A DNA stretch of 5,051 nt. Origin: Actinomycetota bacterium (lineage in GTDB: Bacteria > Actinomycetota > Actinomycetes > Nanopelagicales > Nanopelagicaceae). A program made the position numbers and the translations under genes. Below the pieces are notes generated by a model. It did no database searches and had not been told where the DNA came from. It saw only the letters and a program-made list of their open reading frames with translations. Position 1 is the first letter of the stretch, and each line of letters starts with the position of its first letter. The stretch spans positions 1 to 5,051 of the forward strand of contig CANKCX010000075.1 of the NCBI GenBank assembly GCA_947480375.1, given 5' to 3'. Below, in pieces: positions 1-5,051 of this stretch.

Positions 1-771
1 CCGGCGCAAAACTTAACTCCCTATCCTGGTGGTTTTGGTGGTGGTTCATATAACAGTGGAACAAGTCAAGCAAATTCTCTTTCAGCAAGTCGAACAAGTA
101 ATGGTTCTATAACAATAACTGCAGTGGCCCCCGACACCACAACCCCAACCTTTACTTCATTATCCTCGTTCTCGGCAGCAGAAAACATTGCAACTTCAGC
201 GACTGCTGCAACTATTAAGGTCTCGGAATCTGCAACTGTGACAATATCTTCAGGCGCTGATGCTGCAAGATTTAACATCTCTCGATCTGAGACAGATACC
301 GCAATCATTAATTTTAAGGTATCACCTGACTTCGAAGCCCCGGACGATGTCGGCGGGAATAATGTTTATGACATCACTCTGACCGCTACTGATACTGCTC
401 TCAATGCCGGAACGCAGTCGATCACAATTACCGTTACCAATATCGTAGATACCACAGCTTTCAACTCACTAGCACTCGCCGGATCTGCGACTACAGCCGC
501 CTATCGAATGGTTGTAGTCATAACTGCAAATGTCTCGGTTGCATCTAAAGTTACATTTAAAGTCAATGGCAAAGTCCTACCTGGTTGCAAAAACAAACTA
601 GCCACTGGATCCAGTTCAAGCTTTTCAGTTACTTGCAGTTGGCGCCCATCTAATCGTGGAACTGTCTCGCTGACAGCAACAGCAACACCAACCGGTGCTG
701 GCATAAGCAGCACTACTTCAAATCCAGTAAACATCATGGTTGATAGAAGAACGGGTTCTCGCGGCGCTTAA
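1..771 (+). CDS. C-terminal part of a cadherin-like/Ig-like surface protein (5' end outside window)
   Basis: The reading frame is open from base 1 to the TAA at 769-771 (256 residues visible). The GTG at 124 is an internal valine codon, not the start, because the frame continues upstream without a stop. Visible parts are a Gly/Ser-rich stretch (about residues 8-35, with GGFGGGS) and a bacterial cadherin-like domain at about 55-148. That domain carries SFSAAEN, SGADAARF, PDFE (109-112), NNVYD (120-124) and TATD, which are positions that bind calcium in this fold. An Ig-like beta domain follows at about 154-250, with the only two cysteines (196 and 212, PGC and TCSW), which could form a disulfide. 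The protein is rich in Thr, Ser and Ala, as is usual for exported adhesin-like proteins. There is no LPXTG motif or C-terminal membrane helix; it ends in a basic tail (DRRTGSRGA), so how it is anchored is unknown. The N-terminus and any signal peptide lie outside the window. A role in adhesion or as a cell-surface structure is inference. Confidence 0.85.
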   Translation, partial: PAQNLTPYPGGFGGGSYNSGTSQANSLSASRTSNGSITITAVAPDTTTPTFTSLSSFSAAENIATSATAATIKVSESATVTISSGADAARFNISRSETDTAIINFKVSPDFEAPDDVGGNNVYDITLTATDTALNAGTQSITITVTNIVDTTAFNSLALAGSATTAAYRMVVVITANVSVASKVTFKVNGKVLPGCKNKLATGSSSSFSVTCSWRPSNRGTVSLTATATPTGAGISSTTSNPVNIMVDRRTGSRGA

Positions 772-860
772 ACGCTAACCAGGCCCTGGGGAAGTTGATG
801 GCCATAACTTCTTTACAAAATTCTTTTGCCAGGAATCGGAAAACTCTTTAACTGAAATTA

Positions 861-889
861 TTGTTTACTGAAAAAATAAGAGAGAATAT
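861..889 (+). promoter_or_regulatory. Candidate promoter of the hemW operon
   Basis: TTGTTT (861-866) and GAATAT (884-889) are separated by 17 bases and could serve as -35 and -10 boxes. The -10 keeps only A2, A5 and T6 of TATAAT. It ends five bases before the hemW ATG, so a transcript from it would start at or next to the start codon and be leaderless, which is common in actinobacteria. A purine run AAGAGAGA (878-885), nine bases before the ATG, could instead be a weak ribosome binding site on a longer transcript. This is the only gap over 15 bases in the window, so a promoter somewhere within 772-894 is likely even if this exact pair is wrong. Confidence 0.3.
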
Positions 890-894
890 CCACT

Positions 895-2040
895 ATGCCA
901 CTCTCGTTCTATATTCATATTCCGTATTGCGTTAAGCGCTGCGGTTACTGTGATTTTAATACTTACACGCCAGGGGAATTAAAAGCGGGCAGCGATATTG
1001 CCCAAGTTTCAAATGGCTATATCGATCTCTTGATTCAAGAGAGCAAGATTGCAAGATCAGAAGTTTCCACTTCTAAGCCAATCTCAACCATATTTTTTGG
1101 TGGTGGAACTCCAACTCTCATGGAGCCAGCAGATCTTGGTCGGGTACTTAAATCACTGGAAGCCGACTTTGGATTTGCGCAAGATATTGAGATAACTATT
1201 GAGGCAAATCCAGATACGGTCACTAAAGCGAAGTTAAATCAATTACTCGATACCGGTATAAATCGGATTTCATTTGGAATGCAATCAGCAAGTTCGCATG
1301 TACTAAAAACTTTAGATCGCACACATAATCCAGAGAACGTTATAAAAGCCACAACTTGGGCCCGGGAAGTTGGCTTTAACCAAGTCAGTGTGGATTTAAT
1401 TTACGGAACTCCTGGCGAATCAATTGCTGATTGGGATCAAACAATCGATGCAGCCTTAGCGCTTCCGATTACACATATTTCGGCTTATGCCTTAATTGTT
1501 GAGAACGGAACCAAACTTGCGGCTGAAGTAAAGCGCGGCGAAATCATAATTCCGGATGAAGATCAGACTGCTGATAAATATTTGCTTGCCGATGAGAAAT
1601 TCACCAAGGCGGGTTTCAATTGGTACGAACTTTCAAATTGGGCGAAAGCTGGCGGGGAATGTCGTCACAACATTGCCTATTGGCAGGGCTCGAATTGGTG
1701 GGGGCTTGGACCGGGCGCACATTCACATATTGATGGAAAAAGATTTTGGAATGTTAAACATCCAACCGCATATCGTGAGCGCTTAATTTCTAGCACATCA
1801 CCAATTATGGATAGCGAATTATTGAGTGATAGCGAGAAAGAGAGCGAGCGAGTCATGCTTGAAATTCGATTGCCCGAAGGAATCTCGAAGAGTTCTGTTA
1901 CAAGTGCCGCCCTTTTAAGACTCGAGAGTTATCTCACTGGTGGCCAACTTTCCGCGCAAGATTGGGAACTTGGGCGCATAAGTCTCACGCTTTCAGGTCG
2001 CCTTATGGCAGATCGAATCGTGCGCGAAATCTTGTTGTAG
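895..2040 (+). CDS. hemW: HemW, radical SAM haem chaperone (coproporphyrinogen III oxidase-like)
   Basis: The 381 residues match the usual HemW length (about 380). The radical SAM cluster motif CxxxCxYCDF is at residues 12-21 (Cys12, Cys16, Cys19), within the typical start YIHIPYC. The residue two after the third cysteine is Phe, as in HemW; true HemN has a further Cys there. Other family motifs are GGGTP (69-73), EANP (103-106), NRISFGMQS (123-131), YGTPGES (170-176), RHNIAYW (257-263) and GLGPGAHS (270-277). The C-terminal HemW domain ends with LTLSGRLMADRIV. HemW proteins bind haem and a [4Fe-4S] cluster and are thought to deliver haem to membrane respiratory enzymes; older annotations as oxygen-independent coproporphyrinogen oxidase are usually wrong. 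The ATG at 895 places the first motif at the normal distance from the N-terminus. The gene ends in tandem stops TAGTAG (2038-2043) and is the first gene of the co-directional cluster. Confidence 0.95.
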   Translation: MPLSFYIHIPYCVKRCGYCDFNTYTPGELKAGSDIAQVSNGYIDLLIQESKIARSEVSTSKPISTIFFGGGTPTLMEPADLGRVLKSLEADFGFAQDIEITIEANPDTVTKAKLNQLLDTGINRISFGMQSASSHVLKTLDRTHNPENVIKATTWAREVGFNQVSVDLIYGTPGESIADWDQTIDAALALPITHISAYALIVENGTKLAAEVKRGEIIIPDEDQTADKYLLADEKFTKAGFNWYELSNWAKAGGECRHNIAYWQGSNWWGLGPGAHSHIDGKRFWNVKHPTAYRERLISSTSPIMDSELLSDSEKESERVMLEIRLPEGISKSSVTSAALLRLESYLTGGQLSAQDWELGRISLTLSGRLMADRIVREILL

Positions 2041-2052
2041 TAGCGTTTGCCC

Positions 2053-2397
2053 ATGCATTTAGCTCACGACATTCTCCTTGGCCTATTGGCCGTTATATTT
2101 CTAGTTTCTGGCGCCCTGAAATTAAGTGGTAATCCAAAGGGACTTGAAGGCACTCGTGATGTAAACATTGGAGATCGGGTAGCTCGCTTAATTGGTTTAG
2201 TAGAAGCGGTTGCTGCTGTTGGTTTAGTTTATGCAATCAGATACCCAGAAGAATTAATTGGCTGGTTGGCTAACTTAGTTCTATGGATCGCAATGGGTGT
2301 CGCAGTTTATGCGCATTCAAAGGCGAACAAAATGAAGAGTGCGGCCCCTGCAATAGTTTTGTTAGTTCTGCTTTCAGTAGTGCTTGTTATTGCATAA
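2053..2397 (+). CDS. Small DoxX-like (DoxX/MauE type) four-helix membrane protein
   Basis: From the ATG at 2053 the product has 114 residues; a TTG at 2047 would add two. Nothing further upstream is possible because TAG at 2041-2043 is in the same frame. Four hydrophobic segments can be seen at about residues 6-22, 44-62, 66-87 and 97-114. The first is followed by SGALKLSG, resembling the aG..KL signature of DoxX proteins, and the third ends in VYAHSKANK, like the YxH loop before the last helix in that family. There are no cysteines, so it is not itself a thiol oxidoreductase. DoxX-like proteins are small integral membrane proteins with few defined functions; some are linked to redox systems. 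It lies 12 bases after hemW and 13 before hrcA, with no clear Shine-Dalgarno sequence, so translation is probably coupled to hemW. The family call is moderately sure; the function is unknown. Confidence 0.75.
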   Translation: MHLAHDILLGLLAVIFLVSGALKLSGNPKGLEGTRDVNIGDRVARLIGLVEAVAAVGLVYAIRYPEELIGWLANLVLWIAMGVAVYAHSKANKMKSAAPAIVLLVLLSVVLVIA

Positions 2398-2410
2398 TTT
2401 GGAATCTTCA

Positions 2411-3127
2411 ATGCAAAATCGTCAGTTAGAAATTCTTCGGGCAATAGTCGACGAGTATGTAGCTACTGAAGAACCAGTCGGCTCAAAGGTAATTGCCGAA
2501 CGACATGGCCTTGGTGTTTCACCGGCGACTATTCGAAACGACATGGCAGTTCTAGAAGATGCAGGCCTGATTAAGCAACCACATACCAGTGCAGGTCGAA
2601 TCCCAACCAATAGTGGCTATCGATTATTCGTGGATAAGTTGGCTGAGATTAAACCGCTTTCTAGCGCAGAGCGCCGAGCAATTGAAAATTTCTTAGATGG
2701 CGCAAATAACTTGGATGAAGTGCTTTTACGTACTGCAAAGCTGCTTGCTCAAATTACAAAACAAGTTGCGGTTATTCAGTATCCAGACGAGAGCAAAGTT
2801 GTGCTTTCGGGTACCGCAAATTTGGCAAGATCAACCCAAGAAGCCTCAATGGCAATTCACCCAATTCTTGAAGCGCTTGAAGAACAAGTTGTGCTGCTTC
2901 GCCTATTGTCTGATGCAGGAACTTCCTTGCAAGTAAAAATTGGTGACGAGCAGATAGATAGCTCACTTCGCACAACCAGTTTGGTTTCAATGAGTTACGG
3001 AACCGGAAGTCAGAACCATGGTGCACTAGGAATTTTGGGTCCAACTCGAATGGATTACGCGAGTTCGATGGCGGCCGTAAATACCGTAGCTAGATATATC
3101 AGTCACTTCTTAGGAGAAAAGGCTTAG
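2411..3127 (+). CDS. hrcA: HrcA heat-shock repressor, short form lacking the central region
   Basis: HrcA represses groE/dnaK-type heat-shock genes by binding CIRCE operators, and GroEL is its usual activity partner. The N-terminal winged helix is intact: SPATIRNDM (residues 37-45) is the recognition helix and [15 protein letters not shown] (57-71) the wing. A conserved linker helix follows, ending [15 protein letters not shown] (111-125). The sequence then jumps directly to [12 protein letters not shown] and the conserved C-terminal half, with [15 protein letters not shown] (152-166), SYGTG (195-199) and GPTRMDY (210-216). Actinobacterial HrcA is normally about 340 residues and this one has 238. 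The missing piece, about 100 residues after residue 125, is the first part of the GAF-like domain plus the inserted dimerizing domain. The frame is uninterrupted. I chose the ATG at 2411 (weak GGAA at 2401-2404), since it gives the family N-terminus; an in-frame TTG at 2384 would overlap the previous gene. The TAG stop touches the dnaJ ATG. Identity is secure; whether the short form regulates normally is open. Confidence 0.93.
   Translation: MQNRQLEILRAIVDEYVATEEPVGSKVIAERHGLGVSPATIRNDMAVLEDAGLIKQPHTSAGRIPTNSGYRLFVDKLAEIKPLSSAERRAIENFLDGANNLDEVLLRTAKLLAQITKQVAVIQYPDESKVVLSGTANLARSTQEASMAIHPILEALEEQVVLLRLLSDAGTSLQVKIGDEQIDSSLRTTSLVSMSYGTGSQNHGALGILGPTRMDYASSMAAVNTVARYISHFLGEKA
3112..3117 (+). 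promoter_or_regulatory. Ribosome binding site of dnaJ
   Basis: AGGAGA lies inside the last codons of hrcA, ten bases before the dnaJ ATG. It is the only strong Shine-Dalgarno sequence at a well-placed distance in the operon. It supports ATG 3128 as the start and suggests dnaJ is translated more independently than its neighbours. Confidence 0.7.
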
Positions 3128-4249
3128 ATGGCTGATTATTACGCAACCCTTGGCGTCGATCGCGATTCATCGTTTGATGAAATTAAAAAGGTTTATCGCA
3201 AACTCGCTCGGGAATATCATCCTGATGTAAATCCAGATCCAAGTGCATCCGAAAAATTTAAAGAGATCACAACTGCATATGAAATTCTGAGCGATCCAGA
3301 GAAGCGCCAACGTTATGACTTGGGTGGAGATCCGTTTTCACAATTTGGCGGCGGTCAGAACTTTGGATTTGGCGACATTATGGATGCCTTCTTCGGGGGA
3401 GGTGCATCAAACCGCGGTCCACGTGCACGTATGCGCGCCGGTCAAGATGCACTTATTCGTGTTGAACTAGATCTTGCAGAAGCCTGTTTCGGCGCAGATC
3501 GCGAATTAAATTTAGAGACTGCTGTTGCATGTAACAAATGTTCTGGCTCTGGCTGTGCAAATGGTTCTAAGCCAAGTGTTTGCGCCATCTGCAAAGGTCG
3601 TGGCGAAACTCAACAAGTGACTCGTTCAATCATCGGACAAGTCATGACAAGCCGACCATGTGCATCTTGTCAGGGCTACGGAAGTGTTATCTCTGATCCT
3701 TGCGGAGAATGTGCAGGAGATGGGCGAGTACGTTCTCGCAAAGTTGTTCCGATAAAGATTCCTGCCGGCGTTGAAACCGGAAATCGAATTCAAATGAGTG
3801 GCGCTGGTGAAGTTGGTCCAGGCGGCGGTCCAGCTGGTGATTTGTATGTTGAAATCGTGGAAACCCCACATGATTTCTTAGTACGCGATGGCAATGATTT
3901 ACATATCTCGATAGTTATTCCTATGACCTCTGCGGCACTTGGCTGCAAAGTAAAGATTGAAACTCTCGATGGCCCGCATGAAGTTGAAATTAAATCGGGC
4001 TTCATAAGTGGAAATACTGTCGTGGTTAAAGAATTAGGAATGAATAAATTACGGGGCCATGGACGTGGAAACTTAATTGTTCATGTTGAAGTTGCGACTC
4101 CTGGAAAATTAAATAAGGAGCAAGAAGAATTGCTTAAATCGCTAGCCAAAGCTCGTGGTGAAAGTGGCGAAAATGTCGAAATTCATCGTCGCGGAGGCAG
4201 CCATGCAACCGGCTTCTTTGGCCGCTTTAGAGATGCGTTTAATCGTTAA
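3128..4249 (+). CDS. dnaJ: DnaJ, Hsp40 co-chaperone (DnaJ2 type)
   Basis: The 373 residues show the full type I DnaJ architecture. The J domain (about residues 3-65) has the HPD motif at 31-33, which stimulates DnaK ATPase. A Gly/Phe-rich linker follows (about 66-97, [21 protein letters not shown]). The zinc-finger domain has all four CxxCxGxG repeats: C135/C138, C152/C155, C178/C181 and C192/C195, which bind two zinc ions. Two beta-rich substrate-binding C-terminal domains (about 200-330) and a short dimerization tail complete it. It works in the cytosol with DnaK and GrpE, binding unfolded proteins and handing them to DnaK. Actinobacteria often have two copies, one in the dnaK-grpE operon and one beside hrcA; the context fits the second (dnaJ2), though the other copy cannot be seen here. 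It starts directly after the hrcA stop and its TAA touches the next ATG. No key residue is missing. Confidence 0.97.
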   Translation: MADYYATLGVDRDSSFDEIKKVYRKLAREYHPDVNPDPSASEKFKEITTAYEILSDPEKRQRYDLGGDPFSQFGGGQNFGFGDIMDAFFGGGASNRGPRARMRAGQDALIRVELDLAEACFGADRELNLETAVACNKCSGSGCANGSKPSVCAICKGRGETQQVTRSIIGQVMTSRPCASCQGYGSVISDPCGECAGDGRVRSRKVVPIKIPAGVETGNRIQMSGAGEVGPGGGPAGDLYVEIVETPHDFLVRDGNDLHISIVIPMTSAALGCKVKIETLDGPHEVEIKSGFISGNTVVVKELGMNKLRGHGRGNLIVHVEVATPGKLNKEQEELLKSLAKARGESGENVEIHRRGGSHATGFFGRFRDAFNR

Positions 4250-4972
4250 ATGTTGACGCTCTTCTTGGTTGAAGAACTTTCTAATTCGGATGTAATAGAA
4301 GTCGATGGCGATGAAGCGCATCATGCAATTAAAGTCTTGCGTACCGAGATAAGTGAACAGATATTAATTAGCGATGGCAAAGGCGTTTGGGTGCGCGCCG
4401 AAGTTGTTGAGATAGGCAAGAAAAGTTTCAGCGCCAAAGTACTAGAACGTGGATTCGATGCACCTAGAACACCAAAGTTGGTAGTTGTTCAAGGGTTACC
4501 GAAATCAGATCGAGTAAAAGAGGCGATAGAAATACTTGTGGAATCTGGCGTTGATTTAATTATTCCCTGGGAAGCCGAGCGCAGTATTTCCAAATGGCAG
4601 AAGGATTCACTAGCAAAATGGCAGAGCGCAGCATTCGCTGCAACAAAGCAATCTCGTAGATTTAGAGCACCTGAAATTGTTGAACAAATATCATTACGCG
4701 AATTAATTGAAATTGAAAGTGAATCAACTGCCATAATTGCGATGCACGAATCTGCTGCGACGAAACTTTCTAAAATCATCTCATCCAATTTTGCCAATCT
4801 CAGTGAAATAATCGTTGTCATTGGCCCAGAAGGTGGATTGAGCGATAACGAAGTTGAATCCTTTAAGGGCGCTGGTGCGCATATTGCAGCGCTTGGACCA
4901 GAAGTATTTCGAAGCGCGCATGCCGGCGGGGCAGCGTTAAGCGCAATATCTGCTTTGATTGGGAGATGGTGA
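4250..4972 (+). CDS. rsmE: RsmE, 16S rRNA m3U1498 methyltransferase
   Basis: The 240 residues match the RsmE family in length and motifs. The N-terminal PUA-like RNA-binding part has GDEAHHAIKVLR (residues 20-31). The C-terminal SPOUT (trefoil-knot) methyltransferase domain has QGLPKSDR (81-88), ATKQSRR (131-137), IGPEGGLSDNE (191-201) and LGPEVFRSAHAGGAAL (215-230); the last two form the knot that binds S-adenosylmethionine. The enzyme acts as a dimer on the assembled 30S subunit and methylates N3 of U1498 in the decoding region. The knot carries RSAHAGG where many homologues have RTETA or RTSTA, a modest variation. The ATG at 4250 follows the dnaJ TAA with no gap. Only a weak, distant purine run (GAGATG, 4230-4235) lies upstream, so translational coupling to dnaJ is likely. 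Placement after dnaJ is standard in actinobacteria. Confidence 0.95.
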   Translation: MLTLFLVEELSNSDVIEVDGDEAHHAIKVLRTEISEQILISDGKGVWVRAEVVEIGKKSFSAKVLERGFDAPRTPKLVVVQGLPKSDRVKEAIEILVESGVDLIIPWEAERSISKWQKDSLAKWQSAAFAATKQSRRFRAPEIVEQISLRELIEIESESTAIIAMHESAATKLSKIISSNFANLSEIIVVIGPEGGLSDNEVESFKGAGAHIAALGPEVFRSAHAGGAALSAISALIGRW

Positions 4973-4979
4973 TCGTTAA

Positions 4980-5051
4980 ATGAACTGCTTATTCTGCAAG
5001 ATGGCAGCTGGCGAAATTCCAGTTGAATTCCAATTCGAAAGTGAAACAGTC
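4980..5051 (+). CDS. HIT-family nucleotide hydrolase, N-terminal fragment (cut by window edge)
   Basis: Only 24 codons are visible, and they stay open to the right edge. The start MNCLFCKMAAGEIP matches the typical HIT (HinT-like) N-terminus CxFCxI..GEIP; Cys3 and Cys6 are the usual zinc-binding pair of that subfamily. HIT proteins hydrolyse purine nucleoside phosphoramidates or related nucleotides, using an HxHxH motif that lies beyond the window. The ATG is seven bases after the rsmE stop, with GGGAGA (4961-4966) as a rather distant possible ribosome binding site. A HIT gene after rsmE is the usual actinobacterial order, which supports the call despite the short sequence. Confidence 0.8.
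   Translation, partial: MNCLFCKMAAGEIPVEFQFESETV

Noticed and set aside
469..477. CTAGCACTC, resembling the left half (TTAGCACTC) of a CIRCE operator
   Set aside because: The matching right half GAGTGCTAA is absent at the required nine-base spacing, and the site lies inside the surface protein gene, away from any promoter.
124..771. GTG at 124 as the start of a complete small protein
   Set aside because: The same frame is open to base 1 with coherent Gly/Ser-rich coding sequence, there is no ribosome binding site, and the product would lack a signal peptide, so this is the tail of a larger gene.
779..833. CCAGGcCCTGG (779-789), with another CCAGG at 829-833, as a transcription terminator after the surface protein gene
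   Set aside because: The near stem has almost no loop, and neither pairing is followed by a T-run, so it does not qualify as an intrinsic terminator.
2384..2410. Upstream TTG start for hrcA, adding nine residues
   Set aside because: It would overlap the end of the DoxX-like gene and adds residues outside the family N-terminus; ATG 2411 gives the expected start [13 protein letters not shown].
4489..4821. Long open frame on the minus strand opposite rsmE
   Set aside because: It lies wholly within the well-supported rsmE gene, shows no recognisable motif, and is explained as a codon shadow; the same holds for the other minus-strand frames.

Overview
The window looks like a chromosomal segment from a low- to mid-GC, streamlined actinobacterium. 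Spot counts of two 60-base lines give about 38% and 55% G+C. The order hemW - (small membrane protein) - hrcA - dnaJ - rsmE - HIT protein is the familiar actinobacterial arrangement. The protein sequences resemble actinobacterial versions, for example a DnaJ2-type DnaJ and an HrcA that matches the mycobacterial protein as I remember it. The moderate GC, very tight packing and a large cadherin-like surface protein next door suggest a freshwater lineage such as Nanopelagicales (acI). That placement is inference and was not tested.

Layout: all genes are on the + strand. Bases 1-771 are the 3' end of a secreted or surface protein, with a glycine-rich segment, one cadherin-like domain and a final Ig-like domain. 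A 123-base gap (772-894) is the only real intergenic space and the likely place for the promoter of what follows. From 895 to the right edge runs a tightly packed putative operon: hemW (895-2040), a DoxX-like four-helix membrane protein (2053-2397), hrcA (2411-3127), dnaJ (3128-4249), rsmE (4250-4972) and the start of a HIT-family gene (4980 to the edge). Spacings are 12, 13, 0, 0 and 7 bases.

The operon mixes haem trafficking (HemW), heat-shock control and protein folding (HrcA, DnaJ), ribosome maturation (RsmE, m3U1498 of 16S rRNA) and a nucleotide hydrolase (HIT). It is mostly conserved housekeeping. The most notable observation is that HrcA is only 238 residues long. The winged-helix DNA-binding part and the C-terminal part are both well conserved, but about 100 residues between them are missing. 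These are the first half of the GAF-like domain and the inserted dimerizing domain of the family. The frame is clean and both neighbours are intact, so this looks like a 'mini-HrcA' rather than a decayed gene. No CIRCE operator is visible in the window. I see no mobile elements, CRISPR arrays or RNA genes.
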